Of a DNA stretch of 64,000 nucleotides, positions 26,723 through 35,062 are shown piece by piece. Every line of letters starts with the position of its first letter. Positions within the stretch are counted from its first letter, which is position 1. Made by a program: the position numbers and the translations under genes. The notes under the pieces are model-generated. The model had not been told where the DNA came from. It was given only the letters and a program-made list of their open reading frames with translations, and did no database searches. The stretch comes from JBFXAM01 sp050184295 (GTDB lineage: Bacteria; Planctomycetota; Phycisphaerae; UBA1845; Fen-1342), in assembly GCA_050184295.1 (NCBI GenBank), contig JBFXAM010000007.1:13811-77810 (forward strand), written 5' to 3'.

Positions 26723-27532
26723 TCACGACCCGCGGCGAAGTGCGTCGGCGGCGGCCGCGAGGGCGGCAACACGCTGCGGGTCGAGTTCGTTCGACCACAT
26801 GCCGTCCCGCTTGAGCGATGATCCGACGATGAACACATCCGCATGCGACCAGAGGGCGGGGAGGTTTTCCGGCGTGATGCCCGAACCGACCGCGACCGGA
26901 ACTTTCACGGCGCGCCGGACGGCGGCCACCTCCGCGGGTGCGGTTGGTGCTCCGGTCGCGACGCCGGTGACAATCACGCCGTCGGCGCCGGCGAATTCGG
27001 CGGCGGCCGCGGTCGTGGCGAGCGAGACGTCGGCGGTGAGCGCGTGGCTCGCGTGTTTCTTCTTGATGTCCGCGAACACCGCAATGTGCTCGGCGCCGAT
27101 CTGCCGCCGGTAACGCAGCAGCGGGCCGGCCGCCGCGGTCGGCATGAGCCCCTCGTCGGCGACGTGGGCAAAGACGAAGTTCTCGACGCGGACGAAATCG
27201 GCTCCTCCGGCCAGCGCCACCGCCAGCGCTTCGCAGTTTGCACCGGCCAGCACCTGCACGCCGAGCAGCCCCCGTGCCACGCCGCGCACCGCCGCGACCA
27301 CCGCCGTCATGCCCGCAACCACCTCCGGGCCGACGGCGCCGTTCAGGTAGGGCACGTCGTGCATGTTCTCGACGATCACGCCGTCAAATCCAGCGCCCAT
27401 CAGCGCTTCGGTCTCATGCGCCGCCCGTCGGATCACGTCCGCCAGCGGTGCGGACTGCCGCGGCGTGCCGGGCATCGCCCCCGCATGGATCATCCCGAGC
27501 ATGCATTTATTTGTGCACCAGGTCGGCGGCAT
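26723..27532 (-). CDS. BtpA/SgcQ-family TIM-barrel protein
   Basis: 269 residues; ATG 27532 with GAGG about 6 bases upstream. Family landmarks: LGMIHAGAMPGTP at the N-terminus, GFDGVIVENMHDVPY, VQVLAGANCEALAVA, ADFVRVENFVFAHVADEGLMP, FADIKKKHASHALTADVS, GADGVIVTGVATGAPT and PVAVGSGITPENL / DVFIVGSSLKRDGMW. Founding members were named for photosystem I accumulation, but most relatives occur in non-phototrophs and their reaction is unknown. Co-directional with tdk, which hints at nucleoside or sugar metabolism, only as inference. Divergent from the M28 peptidase. Confidence 0.9.
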   Translation of the reverse strand: MPPTWCTNKCMLGMIHAGAMPGTPRQSAPLADVIRRAAHETEALMGAGFDGVIVENMHDVPYLNGAVGPEVVAGMTAVVAAVRGVARGLLGVQVLAGANCEALAVALAGGADFVRVENFVFAHVADEGLMPTAAAGPLLRYRRQIGAEHIAVFADIKKKHASHALTADVSLATTAAAAEFAGADGVIVTGVATGAPTAPAEVAAVRRAVKVPVAVGSGITPENLPALWSHADVFIVGSSLKRDGMWSNELDPQRVAALAAAADALRRGS

Positions 27533-27689
27533 GGTATCCTCGTTGCGCTCGGCGGCGATCGCGTGACGCGATGCCGCCCGGTGCAGCCCGCCCACGATAA
27601 CCTTCGCTCCGGCCCGTGTCGCGGGCGCGTCACCGGCGGTGCGGCGGTGCGGGTCTTTCCAACGATGTTCGCACAAGGAGTCACGTTTG

Positions 27690-28772
27690 ATGTCGCGCGC
27701 GCAGGGGTGGACGCCGATCGGAGCGGCGCTGGCGGTATGGTTGGGGTCGATCGCCGCGAGCGGCGCGCCGACCGCGATCGGCACGCTGGTGTCGACACAG
27801 GTGAGCCAGGCGTCGTACCAGGACTATCTCGACAACTATCTCTACACGCACACCGGCGACAACCGCGCCGGCGGCCAGCCGGATAACATCGCCGCCCGCG
27901 GGAACATCGCGGCGCTGTTCCAGAGCTTCGGTCTCAACGTCCAGCTCTTTCCGTTTCCGTACAACGGGCAGACGTATTACAACGTCGTGGCGACGCAGAT
28001 CGGGATCCGGCTTCCCAACGAGGTCTACATTGTCGGTGCGCACTTCGACTCGGTCGGCAACCCCGGCGCGGACGACGACGCGAGCGGCGTGGCGGCGGTG
28101 CTCGAGGCGGCGCGCGTCGTCTCGCAATACGACACCGATCGCACCATTCGCTACATCGCGTTCGATCAGGAGGAGAACGGCCTCGTCGGCAGCCGGGCGT
28201 ATGCGAACTCGCTCGCCGGTCAGACCATCCGCGGCATGGTCCAGCTCGACATGATCACGCACAACTCCGGCACCTACACGACCGACATCTTCGGCCGGAC
28301 CGCGTCGAATCCGCTCAAGAGCCAGGTGTCGACGGCCCTGCTCGATTATGGCAACAACCTGGGCACGCAGGTCAACGGCGCGCTGAACGCCAGCGACCAC
28401 GCCCCCTTCGAGGACGTCGGCATCCAGGCCTGCGCGCTCATCGAGGACAACTATCCCGCCAACGCCTGCTATCACCGCCTCTGCGACGCGGTCGAAACCG
28501 CTAATCACATTCACTACGCGATGGGAACCGACGTCACCCGCGGCGTCGCCGGCTTCCTTGCCGACCATGCGGTCGTGCGGCTGCGCGGCGACGTGAACTG
28601 CGACGGCGCGGTGAACAACTTCGACATCGATCCGTTCGTGCTGGCGCTGACCGATGCGTCGGCCTACACCGCGGCATTCCCGGCCTGCGCGGTCGTGCTG
28701 GCCGACGTGAACCACGACGGGCTCGTGAACAACTTCGACATCGACGCGTTTGTCACATTGCTGACGCCGTAG
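27690..28772 (+). CDS. Secreted M28-family metallopeptidase with FDID-type C-terminal module
   Basis: 360 residues; ATG 27690 with AAGGAG 9 bases upstream and a signal peptide ending near IAASGA. Di-zinc aminopeptidase fold with all ligands visible: H118 (GAHFDS), D129 (GADDDASG), catalytic E161 and ligand E162 (DQEENG), D187 (QLDMI), H262 (CYHRLCD). The last 65 residues form the paired calcium-loop module (GDVNCDGAVNNFDIDPFVLAL, ADVNHDGLVNNFDIDAFV) shared with three other exported proteins here. Predicted extracellular aminopeptidase held at the surface by that module. Confidence 0.93.
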   Translation: MSRAQGWTPIGAALAVWLGSIAASGAPTAIGTLVSTQVSQASYQDYLDNYLYTHTGDNRAGGQPDNIAARGNIAALFQSFGLNVQLFPFPYNGQTYYNVVATQIGIRLPNEVYIVGAHFDSVGNPGADDDASGVAAVLEAARVVSQYDTDRTIRYIAFDQEENGLVGSRAYANSLAGQTIRGMVQLDMITHNSGTYTTDIFGRTASNPLKSQVSTALLDYGNNLGTQVNGALNASDHAPFEDVGIQACALIEDNYPANACYHRLCDAVETANHIHYAMGTDVTRGVAGFLADHAVVRLRGDVNCDGAVNNFDIDPFVLALTDASAYTAAFPACAVVLADVNHDGLVNNFDIDAFVTLLTP

Positions 28773-28853
28773 CAGCGCCGTTCAGGGCGGACTGCCCAGG
28801 ACCGAAGATTGCGCGCCCCGGTTGCCGAGCGGCCGGCGCCGCATCGCACCCGC

Positions 28854-28913
28854 CGCGCCAAGCGCCGCCGGACGCGCGGCCCGCTTTTCGCGCCGGGCCC
28901 CGTGCTTGGCGCG
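28854..28913. repeat. Inverted repeat between convergent genes
   Basis: Perfect 10-base arms, CGCGCCAAGC (28854-28863) and GCTTGGCGCG (28904-28913), with a 40-base GC-rich loop. It lies between the convergent M28 peptidase and amylomaltase genes. It could act as a two-way termination structure, though no T-run follows either side. Confidence 0.45.
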
Positions 28914-28950
28914 CAGGGTCCGGATTCGCTCGCGGCGCGGGGCGGCGCGC

Positions 28951-30546
28951 CTACCGGTCGCGCACGCGGTCGAAAGTCTCGTTCAGCTTCCGCAGGCGCG
29001 CCGCGATCGCGGGCGTCAGCGCGCCGGGCGCCAGTCGCCAGCTCCAGTTGCCGCGAACGGTCGCGGGACGGTTCATGCGTGCCGTGCTGTCGAGCCCGAG
29101 CAGATCCTGCGCCGGGATGATCGCGGTGTTTGCCGGCGACGCAAGGGCCAGGCGGATCAAGTCCCAGTGAATCTCGCTTCCGTCCGATTCCGCGTACCGC
29201 AGCACGCGCTCGTGCTCGAGCTGGTCGTTCCAGCTTTCAACCCGGCGCCCCGCGCCGCGCCGCCGGGCGTTGCGCGTTTTCAGCGATTCGAACCAGCCGA
29301 CGAGCGTGTCGTTGTCATGCGTGCCGGTGTAAACCGCGCAGTGGTGCGGGTAGCTGTGCGGCTGGTGATAGCGCGACCCGGCGCCGAACGCGAACTGCAA
29401 CACGCGCATGCCCGGAAACCCCAGCGCGTCGCGCAGCGCGGCCGCCGCGCGCGTCAGCAGGCCCAGATCCTCGGCGATGATCTCGATCGCGCCCAGCCGG
29501 CTCCGCACGGCGGCGATCAGTTCCGCCCCGGGCGTCGGCAGCCACTTGCCGTGCGTCGCAACGCGGGCCCGGCCGGGCGCGGCCCAGCAGCGGACAAAGC
29601 CGAGGAAGTGGTCGATTCGGGCGCCGTCGAACTGCTCCGTGAGCTTCGCGAACCGTGCGACCCACCACGCGAAGTCGTCGCGCCGGTGCGCCGCCCAGCG
29701 ATAGAGCGGATGCGACCAGAGCTGGCCGGTCGCGCTGAAATCGTCCGGCGGCACGCCCGATTGCAGCGTCGTGCGCCCGTCGCGATCCAGCGTGAACAGG
29801 TCTTGATGCGCCCAGACGTCGGCGCTGTCGTGGCCGACGAAGATCGGAATGTCGCCCAGCAGCGCCACGTCGCGCGAACGGCAATGCCGCTGCAACGCCT
29901 TCCACTGCCGGTCGAACACGTACTGCACAAATTGCTCGAACGCAATCGTGTCCTGAAGCGCCGCGCGCGCGGTGCGCAGCGCGGCCCGCACGCGGCGGCG
30001 GATCGGCGGCGGCCACGTGAACCACGCGCGTCCGCGATTCGCTCGTCGCAGCGCCGCGAACAGCGCGTAATCGTCGAGCCAGCCGCGCTCGCGCTCGACA
30101 AACGCGTCGAAGTCCGTCCGGCGGACCACCCGCGATGCGCCGAACCGGCTGAAGGCCAGCCGGAGCAGGCGGTCCCTGGCGGCGGCGACTTCGTGGTAAC
30201 GCACGCGCCCGGCGCCGTCGCGCCGCGCGACTACCCGTTCATCGGAGGTGAGCAAGCCGTCCGCCCGCAGCGCGTCAACGCTGATCAGCAGCGGGCTCCC
30301 CGCAAACGCCGAGAACGCGCTATAAGGCGAGCCGCTCCGCGCCGGCGGACCGATCGGCAGCATCTGCCACCAGCGGACGCCCGCCGCATGCAAAAAGTCC
30401 GCGAACTCGTGCGCCGCGGCGCCCAGGTCGCCGCACCCATCCGGCCCCGGCAGCGACGTCGGATGCAGCAGGATTCCCGCGCTGCGCTCGGCGAGCGTGG
30501 GGCGAAACTCGCGTGGGCTGCGGCGGTGCGTCGTCGTCGGCGGCAT
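28951..30546 (-). CDS. malQ: 4-alpha-glucanotransferase (amylomaltase, GH77)
   Basis: 531 residues. Transfers alpha-1,4-glucan segments in glycogen/maltodextrin metabolism; cytosolic. GH77 landmarks: AGILLHPTSLPGPDGCGDLG, WWQMLPIGPP, SPYSAFSAFAGSPLLIS, GDIPIFVGHDSADVWAHQDLF, nucleophile D312 (GARIDHFLGF), acid/base E359 (IIAEDLGLL), stabiliser D411 (YTGTHDNDT). ATG 30546 is used; a TTG two codons upstream is also possible. Divergent from the MOSC gene. An AGTATAAC word at 30609-30616 in the shared 166-base gap could serve as a -10 on either strand, without a good -35. Confidence 0.96.
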   Translation of the reverse strand: MPPTTTHRRSPREFRPTLAERSAGILLHPTSLPGPDGCGDLGAAAHEFADFLHAAGVRWWQMLPIGPPARSGSPYSAFSAFAGSPLLISVDALRADGLLTSDERVVARRDGAGRVRYHEVAAARDRLLRLAFSRFGASRVVRRTDFDAFVERERGWLDDYALFAALRRANRGRAWFTWPPPIRRRVRAALRTARAALQDTIAFEQFVQYVFDRQWKALQRHCRSRDVALLGDIPIFVGHDSADVWAHQDLFTLDRDGRTTLQSGVPPDDFSATGQLWSHPLYRWAAHRRDDFAWWVARFAKLTEQFDGARIDHFLGFVRCWAAPGRARVATHGKWLPTPGAELIAAVRSRLGAIEIIAEDLGLLTRAAAALRDALGFPGMRVLQFAFGAGSRYHQPHSYPHHCAVYTGTHDNDTLVGWFESLKTRNARRRGAGRRVESWNDQLEHERVLRYAESDGSEIHWDLIRLALASPANTAIIPAQDLLGLDSTARMNRPATVRGNWSWRLAPGALTPAIAARLRKLNETFDRVRDR

Positions 30547-30712
30547 GACCAATCCCGAAATGCGGGCGCGCCGGCGCTCGAACGATCGAACCGCGCCGCG
30601 GAAGTCGGAGTATAACCCTCGTCAGCGGACCCGCGGATGGCGCCGCGCAAGCCGGCCCATGCCGCCGCGTCGCAGGGACGTCCCGTTTTCGCGCGTCGCA
30701 AAAGGAGCGCTC

Positions 30713-31192
30713 GTGTCAGAACTCATCATCGGGCCCGTCATCGCCATTGCGGTTCGCACCGCTCGCCGCGGCCCCATGCGCGAAGTCCCGGCTGCCGAGG
30801 CCCAGCTCGACGGCGGACTCGCGGGAGACTTGTCGGTGTCCGCGGATCGCGGCGTGACGCTGCTCTCGGCGCGCGACTGGGCGCAGGTGCGGCGCGAGCT
30901 GGGCGCGGATCTCCCGTGGCACACGCGCCGCGCGAACGTGCTGATCGACGCCGACGGGCTCGGCCCGCTGATCGGGCAGATCGTGCGCGTCGGCGACGTC
31001 GAGCTGGTGATCAAGGGCGAAACGCAGCCCTGCGGATTGATGGACGAACTGCACAACGGCCTGCGGGCCGTGCTCACGCCCGATTGTCGCGCCGGCGTCC
31101 ACGGACGCGTGCGGCGCGCGGGGCGCATCCGCGTCGGCGACAGCGTTGCGGTCGTGGCGGCCGGTTCCGGCGCCGCGTCGGCGAGCGCGTGA
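30713..31192 (+). CDS. MOSC-domain protein
   Basis: 159 residues; GTG 30713 is fixed by AAAAGGAG 5 bases upstream. The body is a stand-alone MOSC domain, a beta-barrel related to the molybdenum-cofactor sulfurase C-terminus: ARRGPMREV near the start, RRANVLIDADGLGPLIGQIVRVGD in the centre, then the diagnostic Cys in GETQPCGLMD (C107) and GVHGRVRRAGRIRVGD at the end. Such proteins are thought to carry or transfer sulfur to metal-cofactor targets; the substrate here is unknown. No molybdenum-cofactor genes are nearby. Confidence 0.88.
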   Translation: MSELIIGPVIAIAVRTARRGPMREVPAAEAQLDGGLAGDLSVSADRGVTLLSARDWAQVRRELGADLPWHTRRANVLIDADGLGPLIGQIVRVGDVELVIKGETQPCGLMDELHNGLRAVLTPDCRAGVHGRVRRAGRIRVGDSVAVVAAGSGAASASA

Positions 31193-31569
31193 TGCTTGGC
31201 TCGCAGGCGTTGGGGCGGCGCCACGGACGCCGGCCCCGGCGCACCCTGACGCGCCGAGCACCGGGCCCGGCTCGCCGGCCCGTGAGGCGCGCCGGACGAC
31301 GCGCGTCCCATCGCACTCCCCGGCCCGGCCCGTCGATCCCCGCGAAATCCGCCTGCGCCAGTCCGTTTTGCCGGTCAAGCCTGCCGATCGATCGCGCCGA
31401 TAACGCCTGAGGACAAGCGGCGTCCTCGTCTCCGTGGATCGAGCAGGAGGCTCGTTCGATGCGGCGAGGCGGTCGCCCGCGACGCGGCGGATGCGCGAAC
31501 CCGATGGGGCGCGTGTGCATGCGGCGCGCGGCGACCCGCACGGTCCAACACGCGGAGACAGGCAGCGCC
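31193..31569. other. Gene-free spacer before the coiled-coil gene
   Basis: About 375 bases of GC-rich sequence. In-frame start codons from 31459 could lengthen the next gene, but the extension is Arg/Gly-rich and unlike the protein. No clear promoter or terminator seen. Confidence 0.45.
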
Positions 31570-32802
31570 ATGGAAAAGTCGAACCACTCCTCGCGACGTG
31601 AGAAGCCCGCGACCGAGACGACTGCGAACACGACGTCGACCTGGACCGGCGACGACACCGGTTCGGACGCGCGGCCCCGGACGGCCGGACGCAGCGGGTC
31701 GAACGCGGGTGCCGCACGCTCCGGCACGCCGACCGAGAGCGGCACGGTCCGGGCCGCGAGCGCGGCGCTCGACGACGGCCTGGCGACGCTGCCGCCGAAG
31801 ATGGTCGAGACGTTCGTGGACGAGCGTGACGACGTGCTGGCGGTGATCAACGAGTTGGAGAACGAGCTCGACCGCTACCAGGAAATCCGCAACACACTCG
31901 AGCGTGAGCTGGCGGACAGCAACGAGAAGCTCCAGACCGCGACCCAGCGGGCGCAGGAGCTCGAGTGGAGCGCCGTGACGCTTCAGACGCGCGTCGACGC
32001 GCTGGAGCAGGTGAAGTGCGAGATCGGCACGCTTGAAGAGCAGCTCAACGAGGCGAATGCCCGCGCGGTGCGCGCCGGCGAGGACATCGCCCGCGCGGAC
32101 AAGGAAATCCAGCGGCTCGAAGGCGAGCTGAAGGCCGCCAACAAGTCGCTGGAAGAGCTGTGGGCGGTTCGCCGCGAGCGCGACGGGCTGAAGACCGACA
32201 ACCGCGCGATGCGCACCAAGCTCGACGAGTTCGAGCGCGCGCAGCGCGAATGGCTCGAGGAGCGCGCCCAGAGCCAGTCGCGCATCCAGGAGGCGCAGCT
32301 GGCGTACGAGGAGGTGCGCACGGTCCGCCACCAGCTCGACCAGGAGCTGCGCACCGCGACCGAGCGCGCCAACGAGATCCAGCGTGCGAACAAGGCCTAC
32401 GAGGAGAAGCTCGACTCGGCCCGCAGCGAAAAGAAGAACCTCCAGGCCCAGATCGCGCACCTCGAACGCGAGAACTCGCGGCTCATCGAGCAGCGCCAGT
32501 TCTACGAGGGCGAGCTCACCGCGCTGCGCAACACGAACCGCCAGAGCGAAACCGCCCTTGCGAGCATCAAGAAGGCCTTTGCCGAGGTCCGCGTCGCGCT
32601 CTCCGAGACCCGCACGCGCGCCCGTCGGCGCTCCGCCGACACGTGGCCGCGCATCGGCTCAACGCTGCGCGAAATCGACGGCGGCGTGACCGACGCCGCG
32701 TCGATCGACGCCGACGCGCTCCCGCGGGCGGGGCTGTCCTACGGCGATCTGCCCGCCAACGCGCCGCGCGCGACGCAGCACGAAATCCTGCCGGAGGTGT
32801 GA
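31570..32802 (+). CDS. Large coiled-coil protein, function unknown
   Basis: 410 residues; ATG 31570 with GGAGA about 10 bases upstream. The first 80 residues are a Ser/Thr/Gly-rich disordered segment. About residues 85-345 are an almost continuous coiled coil with heptads rich in Glu, Leu, Gln and Arg (ELENELDRYQEIRNTLEREL, LEEQLNEANARAVRAG, ANEIQRANKAYEEKLDSAR). The tail of 65 residues is non-helical and Ala/Pro-rich. No signal peptide or transmembrane segment, so probably a cytoplasmic scaffold or filament-type protein. It resembles the coiled parts of Smc-like proteins only in composition, with no ATPase heads. Not recognised as a family. Confidence 0.75.
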   Translation: MEKSNHSSRREKPATETTANTTSTWTGDDTGSDARPRTAGRSGSNAGAARSGTPTESGTVRAASAALDDGLATLPPKMVETFVDERDDVLAVINELENELDRYQEIRNTLERELADSNEKLQTATQRAQELEWSAVTLQTRVDALEQVKCEIGTLEEQLNEANARAVRAGEDIARADKEIQRLEGELKAANKSLEELWAVRRERDGLKTDNRAMRTKLDEFERAQREWLEERAQSQSRIQEAQLAYEEVRTVRHQLDQELRTATERANEIQRANKAYEEKLDSARSEKKNLQAQIAHLERENSRLIEQRQFYEGELTALRNTNRQSETALASIKKAFAEVRVALSETRTRARRRSADTWPRIGSTLREIDGGVTDAASIDADALPRAGLSYGDLPANAPRATQHEILPEV

Positions 32803-32891
32803 CGGTAACCTCGGGCGCGGGGTCGGGATGCGCGCGCCGTGTGGTTGGCGGTGTGATCTCGCCGGTCGTTCCGGCCGGCCGCGCCCGCGAA

Positions 32892-33905
32892 TCAGTCGCC
32901 GACGCGCACCACGACTTTCCCGAGGTGCGCACCACGCTCCAGGTGGCGTAGCGCGTCCGGCAGCTCCGCGAATTCGAACGTGCGGTCGATCACGGGCCGC
33001 AGGTTCGTGCGCTCGATGAATTCAACCAGCCTTTCGAACGCCGCCCGCGAGTCGACCATGATCCCGGCGATGTGCAGGCGCTTCATCAGGATCATTCCGG
33101 TCGCGACCTCGCCGCGCAGCCCGGTCAGCGCGCCGAGCAGTCCAATCGTGCCGCCGGCCCGCGCCGCGCGGAGCGACGCGTCAAGCGTGCCGGCCCCGCC
33201 GTTCTCCACGATCACGTCCGCGCCCGCGCCGTCCGTGAGTGCGATCACCCGCGCGTCCCAGTTCGGTGTCGTGCGATAGTTCACGCCGTGATCCGCGCCG
33301 AGCGCCTTCGCGCGGGCGAGCTTCTCGTCGCTGCTGCTGGTGATGATGACTCGCGCGCCGAGCGGCTTGGCGATCTGGAGCGCGAAGATCGAGACGCCGC
33401 CCGTCCCGAGCGTCACGATCGTCTGTCCGGGCCTTACACCGGCGACGTTTACGAGCACGCTCCACGCCGTCAACGCGGCGATCGGCAGCGTCGCCGCCAT
33501 CGCGAAGTCGTATCCCCCGGGGATCGGCAGCACAGCCTCGGCGGGCAGCACCACGCGCTCGGCGGCGAGCCCCGGGCCGGGGATGCCGAGCGTCGAGCGG
33601 GTGTACTCGGCGCGAAACGGGCCGTCGATCCAGTCCGCGACGAAGTGCGTCATCACGCGGTCGCCGACGCGCACCCGCGTCACGCCGGGCCCGACCGCCG
33701 ACACGATCCCCGCGCCGTCGCTGATTGGCACTGCGGGCAGACGCAGCTTCGGGTTGTAGACGCCGCGGATGATCAGCAAGTCGCGGTAGTTGAGGCTCAG
33801 CGCACGGACGTCGACAGCGATTTCCCCAGGCCCGGGTTGAGCAGGCTCGTCGTTATCGGCCGCGAGGTGTTCCAAGCCGAACTGTCTCAGCCGAAAGATG
33901 CGCAA
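32892..33905 (-). CDS. Zinc-less medium-chain alcohol dehydrogenase / quinone oxidoreductase
   Basis: 337 residues. Start is TTG 33905, supported by GGGAG 7 bases upstream. GroES-like N-terminal half (LNYRDLLIIRGVYNP, PISDGAGIVSAVGPGVTRVRVGDRV) and Rossmann half (GQTIVTLGTGGVSIFALQIAKPLGARVIITSSSDEKL). The structural-zinc Cys cluster and the catalytic Cys/His of classical ADH are not seen, so it belongs with the NAD(P)H:quinone/enoyl reductase side of the family. Cytosolic NAD(P)H-dependent redox enzyme of unknown substrate. Convergent with the coiled-coil gene. Confidence 0.9.
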   Translation of the reverse strand: MRIFRLRQFGLEHLAADNDEPAQPGPGEIAVDVRALSLNYRDLLIIRGVYNPKLRLPAVPISDGAGIVSAVGPGVTRVRVGDRVMTHFVADWIDGPFRAEYTRSTLGIPGPGLAAERVVLPAEAVLPIPGGYDFAMAATLPIAALTAWSVLVNVAGVRPGQTIVTLGTGGVSIFALQIAKPLGARVIITSSSDEKLARAKALGADHGVNYRTTPNWDARVIALTDGAGADVIVENGGAGTLDASLRAARAGGTIGLLGALTGLRGEVATGMILMKRLHIAGIMVDSRAAFERLVEFIERTNLRPVIDRTFEFAELPDALRHLERGAHLGKVVVRVGD

Positions 33906-34188
33906 CGCTCACTCCCGGTTTGAATAGCACCCTTCTCCGCCGCGTCGAGCTAATGTCCCGGGCCGTTCCGGGCGAGTCAACCGCAGGATGGTGCGGCGGG
34001 GCTTTTTCGTATCGCTCACGCGGCCTGCCGAGCGACCCCGCCCGTGCCCGACCCGGCGCTGAATCGAACCAGCGCCGCGGCGGACGCGATCGGAACCCGC
34101 CGCGACAGGCGGCGGGTCCGGCCGCGTGCGGGGCTCCGGTCGGCCGACGCCTCGGTTGCGCGGGTTCCCGCGCGAGGTCGTCCGTGAA
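33906..34188. other. Spacer between divergent oxidoreductase and thioredoxin genes
   Basis: Holds the start regions of two divergent genes. A GGTTCGATTC-containing hairpin at about 34055-34080 superficially resembles a tRNA T-arm, but no tRNA fold surrounds it. Nothing else recognised. Confidence 0.45.
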
Positions 34189-34218
34189 TTGACGGGGCGG
34201 GCCGAGAATTGCTAGACT
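34189..34218 (+). promoter_or_regulatory. Promoter of the TlpA-like gene
   Basis: TTGACG (34189-34194), an 18-base spacer and TAGACT (34213-34218). The leader is about 55 bases to the TTG start at 34279. Confidence 0.75.
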
Positions 34219-34278
34219 CGATCATTCTGAAATCGCGGGTCGGCTGCGGGCGGCCGTTCCAACCACAAGGAGACGGAC

Positions 34279-34806
34279 TTGAGAAAGATGAGCACGTGGG
34301 GAGCGGTTGCGCTTCTCCTGGTGACCGCGGCTGCGTTCGCACAAAAGGCCGGCGAACCCGCGCCGAAGTGGACCATCACCGACGCGCGCGGCCTGAAGAA
34401 AGAGACCAAGCTCGAAGACTTCAAAGGCAAGTGGGTGGTCATCGACTTCTTCGGGCACTGGTGCAAGCCGTGCGTCGGAGTCGGACTGCCCCACCTGATG
34501 GAGTTTTACGAGGAACACGCCGACCAGCGCGACCAATTCGTGATCATTGCGTGGCACGAGCCGGCGATCGCGGACTTCGCGGCCCTCGACAAGAAGCTGG
34601 AGCCCATCGAGAAGAAGCTCTGGAATGGCAAGAAGCTGCCGTTCCCGATTGTGCTCGACAGCAGCGGCGACACGCTCAAGGCGTACAACGTGCGCGCGTT
34701 CCCGACGATCGTGCTGATCGATCCGGACGGGAAGATCGCCAACGTGGAGGTGGGGGCCCGCGGCGACACCGAGAAGCTGCTGGCGTCCAAGCTTAAGAAG
34801 CGGTAG
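34279..34806 (+). CDS. Exported TlpA/ResA-like thiol-disulfide oxidoreductase
   Basis: 175 residues. TTG 34279 is chosen because AAGGAG ends 6 bases upstream; ATG 34288 would be 15 away. Signal peptide MSTWGAVALLLVTAAAFAQ, then a thioredoxin fold with active site FFGHWCKPC, the cis-Pro loop in VRAFPTIVLIDPDG, and the long central insert of TlpA/AhpC-type proteins (IAWHEPAIADFAALDKKLEPIEKK). Likely reduces periplasmic disulfides or assists cytochrome maturation. It has its own promoter and a strong terminator, so it is monocistronic. Confidence 0.9.
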   Translation: MRKMSTWGAVALLLVTAAAFAQKAGEPAPKWTITDARGLKKETKLEDFKGKWVVIDFFGHWCKPCVGVGLPHLMEFYEEHADQRDQFVIIAWHEPAIADFAALDKKLEPIEKKLWNGKKLPFPIVLDSSGDTLKAYNVRAFPTIVLIDPDGKIANVEVGARGDTEKLLASKLKKR

Positions 34807-34866
34807 CCAGCGCCGTCGCCGGCGCGGAGTGCCGCCGGGCGATCGAAGGGTGCCGCAACGAATCCG

Positions 34867-34906
34867 ACCCGGCCGGTGCGAGCGCGCGCCGGCCGGCGGT
34901 TTTTTT
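34867..34906 (+). terminator. Rho-independent terminator of the TlpA-like gene
   Basis: CCGGCCGG arms at 34869-34876 and 34889-34896, extended by flanking G-C pairs, followed after CGG by seven T (34900-34906). Confidence 0.9.
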
Positions 34907-35062
34907 GGGCGCGGCGCGCCCACGACGTACTGCGTCTGTCACCCTCTGTCGAAACGTGTCTTGCTGCGGCCTGTCGGGCCGAGAACCGATGGTATGATTC
35001 ATGGGTCCGGGTCTCTCGCGCGCTCGTCGCGCGGATGCCCGGACTTTCCAAGGGGCTTGCCC

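Noticed and set aside
29281..29296. gattcgaacc T-loop-like string
   Set aside because: It lies inside the amylomaltase coding sequence in a normal codon context.
30609..30616. AGTATAAC as a full promoter for malQ or the MOSC gene
   Set aside because: No acceptable -35 on either strand; kept only as a remark in the malQ entry.
34050..34085. GGTTCGATTC-containing hairpin (minus strand) resembling a tRNA T-arm
   Set aside because: The stem would need an eight-base loop and no acceptor, D or anticodon arms can be formed around it.
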